In this document: positions 1 to 5,870 of the stretch, in pieces
How the letters are laid out: every line of letters starts with the position of its first letter
Position numbering within the stretch: the first letter of the stretch is position 1
The notes under the pieces: generated by a model
Databases searched by the model: none
What the model was told of the DNA's origin: nothing
The model's input: only the letters and a program-made list of their open reading frames with translations
Source: Candidatus Aminicenans sakinawicola JGI OTU-1
GTDB taxonomy: Bacteria; Acidobacteriota; Aminicenantia; Aminicenantales; Aminicenantaceae
DNA: 6,142 nucleotides
Direction of reading: 5' to 3'
NCBI GenBank assembly: GCA_000493965.1
Contig: AWNV01000108.1
Span: forward strand, 1-6,142
Made by a program: the position numbers and the translations under genes

Positions 1-491
1 CGATTGCCAGATCTTCTGTGATAAAAGAATACGAAAATTTATTTGGCAAGCTCCATCTGAAAGTGAGAGTAGTTGGGATTCCGTCCCTGAGTGTGTCGAA
101 TTTGCTTAATAAAGAAAGTGAAAAAGATATAATGTTTATCAATGTTGAGGAAGATTCGTTTAGTCTTGTGGTTAATATAGATTCAGAAATTGCTCTCTAC
201 CGTCAAAAGCCTTTTGGAGCCAATCATAATAATCATAATTCAGAGGCCCAAAAAATAAGACATCTTGTTCAGGAGGTAAAAAACACAGTCAATTTCATTG
301 AGGATAGAGATAAAAGGCGAATTAGCTGCATTATAATCCGTCTAGGTTTGCTGGATAGGGAAGAAGAAATGTTTGTGGGCTTGAAAGAAAAATTGCATTA
401 TCCGCTGAAGAAGATTGAGTCTTATCTGAATTTTAATATTCCATTGAAAGAAAAAGAGATATTATCGCCATTGATAGGTCAGCTATTATGA
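1..491 (+). CDS. pilM: PilM/GspL-like pilus assembly protein, C-terminal part (5' end outside window)
   Basis: The frame is open to the left edge (first full codon at base 3), so this is the last 162 residues of a longer protein; the GTG at 18 is unlikely to be the true start. PilM is an actin-like cytoplasmic protein of about 350 residues that binds the PilN N-terminus and anchors the inner-membrane platform. Support here is the stretch IMFINVEEDSFSLVV followed by IALYRQKPFG, which matches the second-half strand pair of PilM, the final helix ending SPLIGQLL, and the position directly before pilN, pilO, pilP and pilQ. The usual DxG of the phosphate-2 loop reads NVE, and the later glycine-rich motif reads IIRLGLLD, so nucleotide binding may be lost; GspL is an alternative name. 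A 9-bp tandem duplication encodes NHNNHN at 222-239. The stop overlaps the next start as ATGA. The family call rests on weak similarity plus strong context. Confidence 0.72.
   Translation, partial: IARSSVIKEYENLFGKLHLKVRVVGIPSLSVSNLLNKESEKDIMFINVEEDSFSLVVNIDSEIALYRQKPFGANHNNHNSEAQKIRHLVQEVKNTVNFIEDRDKRRISCIIIRLGLLDREEEMFVGLKEKLHYPLKKIESYLNFNIPLKEKEILSPLIGQLL
222..239 (+). repeat. Perfect 9-bp tandem duplication inside pilM
   Basis: AATCATAAT occurs twice head to tail (222-230 and 231-239). It is in frame and encodes Asn-His-Asn twice. It lies just after the RQKPFG strand, probably in a surface loop of the PilM-like protein, where a three-residue expansion would be tolerated. Confidence 0.9.
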
Positions 492-1054
492 AGGTTTATA
501 GAAAAATAGATTTGAATTTAGCCAGCCGTCCTATACAGAATAGAAAGCTGTTCTATTTCCTGGGGGTTCTGATTGTTATTATTTTTATTTTTATTTCAGT
601 TGCTGGAGGAAATATTTATTTTAAAAACAGGATCAAAATTAAAGATATTAAAACTTCAATTGCGAAGATAGAACAGACAATTAAAGATGTTCAAAAAGAA
701 GAGAAAACATATATAAGTCAGATTGAGGATAAAATAAGGGATTATAAGGAAAAAGCGGATCTGGTGAACAGCTTGATTTTAAGAAAAACTTTTTCCTGGA
801 CGGATTTACTTTCGGCTTTAGAAGATTGTCTTCCTGAAACAAGTTATATTATTTCCTTAACCCCTTCTCTTAAGGGAGATTCTGAAATGGGGGTGAGGTT
901 CGAGGTCCTTTCTCCTGGTCTTGAAGAACTCTTGGATCTCGTTTCCAGTTTAAATTCTATGAATTTTAAGCATATAAGAGTCATGAGTGAGTCGAGAGAT
1001 GACTCTGGCTATTTACTTTCGGAGATTTCTTTGACCTATGAAAGAAATATTTGA
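488..1054 (+). CDS. pilN: PilN-family type IV pilus inner-membrane assembly protein
   Basis: A 188-residue bitopic inner-membrane protein, the normal PilN length. A short cytoplasmic N-terminus carries IDLNLASRPIQNRK (residues 7-20), the variant of the PilN motif that docks onto PilM. One hydrophobic membrane segment spans about 21-45. A charged, probably coiled-coil periplasmic stretch follows at about 47-92, then the family's C-terminal domain, opening with FSWTDLLSALEDCLPE (102-117). PilN pairs with PilO in the periplasm and links cytoplasmic PilM to the outer-membrane secretin. The ATG overlaps the pilM stop by 4 nt (ATGA), and a weak AGG lies 9 nt upstream, so translation is probably coupled. 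It overlaps pilO by 17 nt. A GspL-type periplasmic part of a type II secretion system is a related alternative; the gene order favours PilN. Confidence 0.85.
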   Translation: MKVYRKIDLNLASRPIQNRKLFYFLGVLIVIIFIFISVAGGNIYFKNRIKIKDIKTSIAKIEQTIKDVQKEEKTYISQIEDKIRDYKEKADLVNSLILRKTFSWTDLLSALEDCLPETSYIISLTPSLKGDSEMGVRFEVLSPGLEELLDLVSSLNSMNFKHIRVMSESRDDSGYLLSEISLTYERNI

Positions 1055-1595
1055 CCTTTTAAACCGGAAAGAGCGAAGGGCCCTGCTTTTGCTTTGCTTT
1101 TTGGCAGCTGCGGCACTCACATTTTATTTTACTGTTGCTGCAGCAGAAAGAAACACGTATTTTCGTTCTCGTGTTTATCTTTCTGAGAAACAGAAGGATC
1201 TGCAAAATGTAATATTGAACAGGGAAGAAAAGAAACATGAATGGCTTAAGTGGGAAGAAACCTGCAAGGATATGATCGAGCTGAAAGAAAAACATTTTTA
1301 TAGTGAAGATGAGGGAATCAAGCCTTTAAGAAATGACCTTCAGCGAATTTTTAACGAATCGAGAGTTTGGGGTTCTCCAATAAAATATGATTATTCTGAA
1401 TTTGAAAAAGAAAAAATCAAGAAAGTAAAAATCAGTTTTGTTATAGCAGGATCCTATTTTTCCCTGAAAAAATTTATTCATTGTCTAGAAGAATTTCCAA
1501 AGTTCTTGGTTATAGAAAAAATAGATTTTCCAGGAATTGATTCTCAAGGAAGACAAGAATTAAGAATTAGTTTAGCAGGCTATTATGAAAGTTAA
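1038..1595 (+). CDS. pilO: PilO-like type IV pilus inner-membrane assembly protein
   Basis: A 185-residue predicted bitopic inner-membrane protein: a short basic cytoplasmic start (LNRKERR, 8-14), one membrane segment at about 15-36 rich in Leu and Ala, a charged coiled-coil-like region at about 45-88, and a C-terminal alpha/beta domain (about 95-185) of the PilO/GspM type, including VKISFVIAGSYFSLKKFI (130-147), where PilO proteins carry their typical V.l.l.G.Y..l..Fl pattern. PilO is expected to heterodimerise with PilN in the periplasm and contact PilP. The start is fixed by an in-frame TGA at 1032-1034 only one codon upstream. The best Shine-Dalgarno, GGAG at 1021-1024, is 13 nt away, so coupling to pilN termination (17-nt overlap) probably matters. 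It overlaps pilP by 11 nt. Sequence is poorly conserved; the call uses topology, size, motif and order. Confidence 0.8.
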   Translation: MKEIFDLLNRKERRALLLLCFLAAAALTFYFTVAAAERNTYFRSRVYLSEKQKDLQNVILNREEKKHEWLKWEETCKDMIELKEKHFYSEDEGIKPLRNDLQRIFNESRVWGSPIKYDYSEFEKEKIKKVKISFVIAGSYFSLKKFIHCLEEFPKFLVIEKIDFPGIDSQGRQELRISLAGYYES

Positions 1596-2082
1596 AAAGC
1601 TGGCAATAGTGTTTTTTCTTTTTATGTTAAGTGCTGTATTTTGCCTTTTCTCTATAGATGGAGATCTCCAGGAGGCAAGCCAGAAAAATAAGGAGAAGAG
1701 TTTTATCAGGAAAGACTTATTACTAAAGGAAAGCAGGAAACTGAAGCCTCCGAGGAGAAACATTTTTTCTTTGCAAAAGATCAGGTTTGGGGAGAATGAA
1801 TTTTGGGCAGATAAACAGGAAGAACCCGGTTCAATTGAAGGAAGACAGAATATAAGAATGGGTCAAACTGGCTCTGAAATGGAGCTGAGATATATTGGTT
1901 ACGTTTGTTCTGACCAAAAAATTGTTGCTTTGATTATTTTTGGAGGAGAAACTCTTGCAGTGGAAGAAGGAGAGGTGATTGGAGATGGTACTAAAATAAG
2001 TAAGATCGTTCCTGAAGAAATTAATATTATCTGGCCGGATTCCACAAAAAAGGCGTATTCCTTAGAAGGGGAAAAACCATGA
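1585..2082 (+). CDS. pilP: PilP/GspC-like periplasmic linker protein
   Basis: A 165-residue protein with an N-terminal hydrophobic segment (about 5-24), a charged, probably disordered linker (25-95) that contains PPRRNIFS (55-62), resembling the PRDPF element of PilP, and a C-terminal small beta domain (about 99-160). That domain reads LRYIGYV, then KIVALIIFGGETLAVEEGEVIG, here split at residues 112-133, then ISKIVPEEINIIW (138-150), the GspC/PilP homology-region pattern. PilP normally binds the PilN-PilO pair and the N0 region of the secretin. Most PilP proteins are lipoproteins, but Cys20 is preceded by Phe and no proper lipobox is seen, so a GspC-like membrane anchor is more likely. The start overlaps the pilO end by 11 nt, with AGG 5 nt upstream. 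The end overlaps pilQ as ATGA. GspC is the main alternative. Confidence 0.75.
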   Translation: MKVKKLAIVFFLFMLSAVFCLFSIDGDLQEASQKNKEKSFIRKDLLLKESRKLKPPRRNIFSLQKIRFGENEFWADKQEEPGSIEGRQNIRMGQTGSEMELRYIGYVCSDQKIVALIIFGGETLAVEEGEVIGDGTKISKIVPEEINIIWPDSTKKAYSLEGEKP

Positions 2083-4223
2083 AAAAAACAACGTTTTTAT
2101 TAATAATATCCCTTACTTTTTGGGGCTGTATAACATTCAGCCAGAGCTATAAATTGGGTACAGATGCTGCTATCAACAAGGATTGGGATGAGGCAGTCAG
2201 GTATTATGAAAAAGCTGTTCTTGAAGATGCAGAGAATTCTGTATACAGAATTGCATTGTTCCGTGCAAAAATATCAGCCAGCTACATGCATCTCATAGAA
2301 GCCCGAAAGCTTGCCTCAGATGGAAAGGAGAAGGAAGCTCTCTCTGAGTATGAAAGAGCCCTTTATTATGACCCTTCGAACAGGGCTATTGTAGAAGAGG
2401 CAAGAGGCTTGACAGAAGAAAAGGTTGAAGAGAAAAAGGAAAAAGTGGTCAAGATAGAGCCTCCAGTAAGGCTTAAAGCTGGGGAAGAGAAAATTCAATT
2501 AAAATTTATACATGAGGCAAGCCTGCGTTCAATTTTTCAGGCTCTAGGGAAGTACGCTCAAGTAAACATCATCTTTGATGAGATGTTCAAGGACAAGCCA
2601 TTTTCAGTTGACCTTATAGATATGAGTTTTGAGCAAGCTGTAAGTTTTCTCTGTATGGCTTCTAAGAACTTTTACAGAACGATTAATGAAAAAACAATTA
2701 TTATTATTCCGGATAATATCCAGAACAGGATGAGGTATGAATTAAATGTCATGAAGACCTTTTACCTTTCGAACATTAATGCTCAGGATATTATGGGTTC
2801 TCTTTCACAGGCACTGCGCACCCAGATGAAAGCTCCGGTTATTATGGTTGATAAAAATTTAAACTCGATCACAGTAAAAGATACTCCCCAAGTTGTTGAA
2901 TTAGCCGAGAGAATTATCAAACTCTGGGATAAGCCAAAAGGAGAGGTCGTTATTGATATAGAAATAATGGAAGTATCCAGGATCAAGCTGAGAGATATGG
3001 GTCTGGATTTTGATCAAAATATTGTTGGGTTGATATACACCGGTGCTGAAGGAATATCTGAATCTGGGTGGCAAAGCATGAAGGGTTTAGATTTTTCTAA
3101 ATCAGAGAATTATCAAATTACTTTACCGACAGCCTTTTTACGGTTCTTAGAATCGGATATAGATACAAAAATAATAGCTCAGCCGAGACTTCGGGGAATT
3201 GAGGGAGAAAAAATTGAGTATATGGTAGGAGATGAAATTCCCATTCCTCAAACTACTTTTTCTCCTATTGCAGCAGGAGGAATAAGCATACAGCCTGTGA
3301 CTCAGTATCAGTTCAAGAATGTTGGGATCGATGTAAAGATTACACCTAGGATTCATTATGAAAAGGAGATTACGCTTGAGTTAGAAATAAAAATAAAAGC
3401 ACTTGGTGGCACAGGCTTTGCAGATATCCCAATTATCACAACCCGGGAAGTTAAGAATGTAATAAGGCTTAAGGATGGAGAAACCAACCTGCTGGCAGGG
3501 TTGTTGAAAGATGAGGAGAGAAAAACTGTAAAGGGGATAGTAGGCCTGAAAAACATTCCGGTTCTAGGAGGTCTTTTTTCCAGAACTGATCAAACAATAC
3601 AACAGACAGATGTTATTATGACTATTACTCCTTATATTCTCCGCATGATTCCGCTTAAAGAAGAGGATTCAGAGCCTCTCTGGATTAATCTGGAAGGGAT
3701 GACTTCAGGTCAGACAGTTCAAGGTAGATCTGAAGAGGAAATTTTGGAGGCTCAAATGAGGCGGGAAAGATTACAGAGAGACAGAGAATCCAGGATGGAA
3801 GGAGGGGGCCAGAACCAGGTTTTTCTGAATCCTGTGAATTTTGAAGGACCGCAGAATAGAGAATTCCGGATCCATATGAATCTTAACTCCGAATACGAGA
3901 TTGGAAATATGTCAATTGGATTCTCTTTTAATTCCCAGGTATTGGAATTGAAACAGATTTTGTTAGGAGGATATATTCAGCAGTTTGGAAAAAATCCATC
4001 TTTCCTTAAAAATATAGACAATGATTCTGGCATTTGCACAATTGGATTCACAAGCCCTGATTTAGGAAAGGGTTTTAAAGGGCAGGGAAGGATTGTCACT
4101 CTGGTCTTTGGAGCCAAAACCAAGGGTGAGAGTGCCATTTCTTTTTCTGACATTTCGGCAAATACTTCTTCAGGACAGGCCATAGTTTTTTCAACGCGAG
4201 AATCTCATATCAGAATTAAATAG
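2079..4223 (+). CDS. pilQ: PilQ/GspD-family outer-membrane secretin with N-terminal TPRs and C-terminal cohesin-like domain
   Basis: A complete 714-residue secretin, expected to form the ring-shaped outer-membrane pore for the pilus or secreted proteins. Domains in order: signal peptide ending in a lipobox-like TFWGC (Cys17; Phe and Trp before the Gly are unusual); two TPR-like repeats, about 23-105 (WDEAVRYYEKAV and KEALSEYERALYYDPS); a charged linker, 110-135; an STN/N0-type domain, about 138-212; an N1 secretin domain, about 222-285; the secretin barrel, about 288-523, with TKIIAQPRL (363-371), DGETNLLAGLL (466-476) and the signature GLKNIPVLGGLF (489-500) followed by DVIMTITPYIL (511-521); a charged linker, 525-578; and a cohesin-like beta domain, about 580-714. 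The ATG overlaps the pilP stop by 4 nt and AAGGGG lies 7 nt upstream. Last gene of the operon. Secretin identity is near certain; pilus versus type II secretion use cannot be decided from this window. Confidence 0.93.
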   Translation: MKKTTFLLIISLTFWGCITFSQSYKLGTDAAINKDWDEAVRYYEKAVLEDAENSVYRIALFRAKISASYMHLIEARKLASDGKEKEALSEYERALYYDPSNRAIVEEARGLTEEKVEEKKEKVVKIEPPVRLKAGEEKIQLKFIHEASLRSIFQALGKYAQVNIIFDEMFKDKPFSVDLIDMSFEQAVSFLCMASKNFYRTINEKTIIIIPDNIQNRMRYELNVMKTFYLSNINAQDIMGSLSQALRTQMKAPVIMVDKNLNSITVKDTPQVVELAERIIKLWDKPKGEVVIDIEIMEVSRIKLRDMGLDFDQNIVGLIYTGAEGISESGWQSMKGLDFSKSENYQITLPTAFLRFLESDIDTKIIAQPRLRGIEGEKIEYMVGDEIPIPQTTFSPIAAGGISIQPVTQYQFKNVGIDVKITPRIHYEKEITLELEIKIKALGGTGFADIPIITTREVKNVIRLKDGETNLLAGLLKDEERKTVKGIVGLKNIPVLGGLFSRTDQTIQQTDVIMTITPYILRMIPLKEEDSEPLWINLEGMTSGQTVQGRSEEEILEAQMRRERLQRDRESRMEGGGQNQVFLNPVNFEGPQNREFRIHMNLNSEYEIGNMSIGFSFNSQVLELKQILLGGYIQQFGKNPSFLKNIDNDSGICTIGFTSPDLGKGFKGQGRIVTLVFGAKTKGESAISFSDISANTSSGQAIVFSTRESHIRIK

Positions 4224-4225
4224 AT

Positions 4226-4236
4226 CTGGATTATTC
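4226..4236 (+). repeat. Direct repeat, left copy, upstream of the tRNA unit
   Basis: CTGGATTATTC lies 2 nt after the pilQ stop codon and recurs exactly at 4401-4411, after the tRNA. The pair brackets the promoter and tRNA with 175 bp between equivalent bases. The match does not extend on either side. Confidence 0.6.
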
Positions 4237-4272
4237 CAAAAATAGAAGCAACCCTTCCAATATGATTACAAA

Positions 4273-4301
4273 TTGACTTCAAAGTGAGTTTTCGCTAAAA
4301 T
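4273..4301 (+). promoter_or_regulatory. Sigma70-type promoter of the tRNA gene
   Basis: A -35 box TTGACT (4273-4278) and a -10 box TAAAAT (4296-4301) are separated by exactly 17 bp, each one base from consensus. Transcription should begin at about 4308-4309, leaving only about 3-4 nt before the mature tRNA 5' end at 4312. No separate promoter is evident before tilS, so this promoter may also serve that gene. Confidence 0.85.
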
Positions 4302-4311
4302 CTTTGCCAAT

Positions 4312-4385
4312 GGCGGTGTAGCTCAGTCGGTTAGAGCATACGGCTCATATCCGTAGTGTCGGGGGTTCAAATCCCTCCACCGCCA
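4312..4385 (+). tRNA. tRNA with CAT anticodon, probably elongator tRNA-Met
   Basis: A full 74-nt cloverleaf can be drawn. The acceptor stem GGCGGTG pairs perfectly with CACCGCC (4378-4384). The D arm is GCTC/GAGC, the anticodon stem TACGG/CCGTA (4339-4343 and 4351-4355) has loop CTCATAT with CAT at 4346-4348, and the T arm GGGGG/CCCTC has loop TTCAAAT and one G-U pair. The discriminator is A4385. The 3' CCA is not encoded (CTT follows), so it must be added enzymatically. CAT is used by initiator Met, elongator Met and Ile2 tRNAs. The paired G1-C72 and the TACGG stem exclude the initiator type. The acceptor stem, GTA junction, TACGG stem and GTCGGGGGTTC segment resemble, from memory, the Bacillus elongator tRNA-Met more than Ile2 tRNAs. 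Ile2 remains possible because tilS follows. Confidence 0.95.
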
Positions 4386-4398
4386 CTTTTAATAGCTA

Positions 4399-4456
4399 AC
4401 CTGGATTATTCATGCTGAAAATTCGAGGCAAGTGTTTTTAATCTGTAAATCCGGGT
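4399..4456 (+). other. Possible imperfect stem-loop in the tilS leader
   Basis: ACCTGGATT (4399-4407) can pair with AATCCGGGT (4448-4456) over 9 bp including one G-U pair, enclosing a 40-nt loop. The right arm ends 2 nt before the tilS Shine-Dalgarno sequence. The left arm contains most of the right copy of the 11-bp direct repeat. There is no following T-run, so it does not look like a terminator. The large loop makes its stability doubtful. Confidence 0.3.
4401..4411 (+). repeat. Direct repeat, right copy, downstream of the tRNA
   Basis: This is an exact second copy of CTGGATTATTC (first copy 4226-4236), beginning 16 nt after the tRNA 3' end. It may be a trace of a past rearrangement around the tRNA, or chance. 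Confidence 0.6.
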
Positions 4457-4458
4457 CT

Positions 4459-4472
4459 GGAGATGAATTTTG
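4459..4472 (+). promoter_or_regulatory. Ribosome binding site and TTG start of tilS
   Basis: GGAG (4459-4462) lies 7 nt before TTG (4470-4472). An in-frame TGA at 4464-4466 rules out any earlier start apart from a rare ATT at 4467. An ATG at 4463 is in another frame and touches the Shine-Dalgarno sequence, so it is not usable. TTG is therefore the best start. Confidence 0.8.
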
Positions 4473-5870
4473 GCTGGATCAGTAGGGAAATTTATTAAGA
4501 GGGTTAAACAAACTATTAATAAATATGACCTTCTTGAGAAAGGAGATAAAGTTCTTATAGCTTATTCAGGAGGAGCGGATTCTTCTGCATTAATCGCATT
4601 ACTCTATGAACTACGTAAGGAACTTGGAATTGAGCTTTTCCTTGGGCATTTTAATCATAATCTTCGTAAAAAAACAGATGAAGAGGAACAATTTGCCAGA
4701 AGAATTGCTCTTGAATATTCAATCCCCATTTTTGTTGGATCAGATGATGTTCGTTCTTATGCAAAGAGCAACAGGCTGAATCTTGAGGAAGCAGCAAGAA
4801 AATTGAGATATAGTTTTTTAAAGAAAAAAGCTTTTGATATTGGCGGAGCAAAGATAGCAACAGGTCATACTATGACAGATCAAGCGGAGACTTTTCTCAT
4901 GCGGCTTATGAGAGGGAGCGGTCATCAAGGATTAGCAAGTATTTTCCCTATGATTGAAGGGACTATTATCAGGCCTATGATCGAGTTAGAGAGGAAGGAT
5001 ATTGAGGTATACCTTGCAGAGAAAGGCTTGGAATTTTGTGTGGATGAGAGTAATTTTGACCACCGTTTTTTGCGGAACAGAATAAGATGGGAACTAGTTC
5101 CTTTCATACAAGAAAAATTTGAACCTAAGATCATTCCGAGCATCGGAAGAATTGTCTCCATCTTACAGGAAGAAGAATCTCTTTTAGAAAAAATAACAAC
5201 CCAAAAAGCCCAAAAGACCATTTTACATGAGAACAATCACATTCGTCTCGATTTAAACGCTGTGTTGGCTTTGCCTCATTCCTTATCGAGGCGGCTTGTG
5301 CGAGAGTTTATCTTAAAGTTAAAAGGCAATCTTAGAGGAATTTCATTCGAAGATATAGAATCGGTCCTCAATTTGAGTGAGGGTAAAAAATGCCATATGA
5401 AAAAAAACCTCTTTCTAAAGCGTGAAAATGGATATGTATTTTTGGAGAAAGAACAGCCTCAAAGGATTGAATATGAATATTTGTGGAATGGCAAAGAGGC
5501 GCTTAAAGTCAGAGAGCTCCATATAAAGCTTGAAGCAAAAAGGAGTAAGAAAACTCAATCTAAATACCTTGATTTTAATGATAAAGCAAAAGCCTTTCTT
5601 AATTTGGAAAAACTCAAGTTTCCACTTTTGGTTCGAAACCGTAGGAAAGGGGACAGATATCAACCACTGGGTGCCCCTGGCAGGAAAAAGCTTAAAGAAA
5701 TTATGAGAGCCAAACGCATCCCCCTGTCAGAGAGGAAAAAAAATCCTGTTTTGCTATCAAGGAATGAGATTGTTTGGGTTCAGAGTCTTCCCGTATCAGA
5801 GAAGTTTAAAATCGACAGGGGAACTAGAGAGATATTCATTGTTTCTGTTGTCCCCTCTGATGATTTATAA
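4470..5870 (+). CDS. tilS: tRNA(Ile)-lysidine synthase
   Basis: A 466-residue, full-length cytoplasmic enzyme that uses ATP to attach lysine to C34 of tRNA-Ile2 (CAU), changing both its codon reading from AUG to AUA and its charging from Met to Ile. The N-terminal N-type ATP pyrophosphatase domain (about 25-215) has the PP-loop SGGADS (33-38), the family segment ATGHTMTDQAETFLMRLMRG (130-149) followed by SGHQGL, and VDESNFDHRFLRNRIR (191-206). A middle helical domain (about 220-320) and the C-terminal TilS domain follow; the latter has VRNRRKGDRYQPLG (388-401), GRKKLKEIM and KNPVLLSRNEIVWV (424-437). All key motifs are intact. The start is TTG with GGAG 7 nt upstream. It lies 84 nt after a CAT-anticodon tRNA and has no obvious promoter of its own. 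Its stop codon overlaps the last codon of the convergent asnB. The usual hpt-ftsH neighbours are not seen. Confidence 0.97.
   Translation: MAGSVGKFIKRVKQTINKYDLLEKGDKVLIAYSGGADSSALIALLYELRKELGIELFLGHFNHNLRKKTDEEEQFARRIALEYSIPIFVGSDDVRSYAKSNRLNLEEAARKLRYSFLKKKAFDIGGAKIATGHTMTDQAETFLMRLMRGSGHQGLASIFPMIEGTIIRPMIELERKDIEVYLAEKGLEFCVDESNFDHRFLRNRIRWELVPFIQEKFEPKIIPSIGRIVSILQEEESLLEKITTQKAQKTILHENNHIRLDLNAVLALPHSLSRRLVREFILKLKGNLRGISFEDIESVLNLSEGKKCHMKKNLFLKRENGYVFLEKEQPQRIEYEYLWNGKEALKVRELHIKLEAKRSKKTQSKYLDFNDKAKAFLNLEKLKFPLLVRNRRKGDRYQPLGAPGRKKLKEIMRAKRIPLSERKKNPVLLSRNEIVWVQSLPVSEKFKIDRGTREIFIVSVVPSDDL

Noticed and set aside
4228..4256. Short hairpins after pilQ (GGA/TCC and GAAG/CTTC)
   Set aside because: The stems are only 3-4 bp and no T-run follows, so they do not support a terminator.
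4312..4385. Initiator tRNA-fMet
   Set aside because: The acceptor stem is fully paired at its first position (G-C) and the anticodon stem is TACGG/CCGTA, lacking the unpaired first base and the GGG/CCC pairs typical of bacterial initiator tRNAs.
4386..4391. Intrinsic terminator formed by the tRNA 3' arm and the following CTTTTA
   Set aside because: There are only four T residues and no separate hairpin, so this is too weak to call.
4416..4450. A dedicated tilS promoter around TAATCT or GTAAAT
   Set aside because: At 17-bp spacing the -35 positions would read TGAAAA or TTCGAG, which are poor matches.
4463..4498. Small frame from ATG 4463 (MNFGWISREIY)
   Set aside because: The ATG directly adjoins the GGAG with no spacing, the peptide is only 11 residues, and it overlaps the tilS start. 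It is most likely chance.
4925..5236. Minus-strand open frame of 103 codons inside tilS
   Set aside because: It lies wholly opposite the conserved tilS coding sequence, its translation has no recognisable motif, and no ribosome binding site was noticed. It is a shadow frame.
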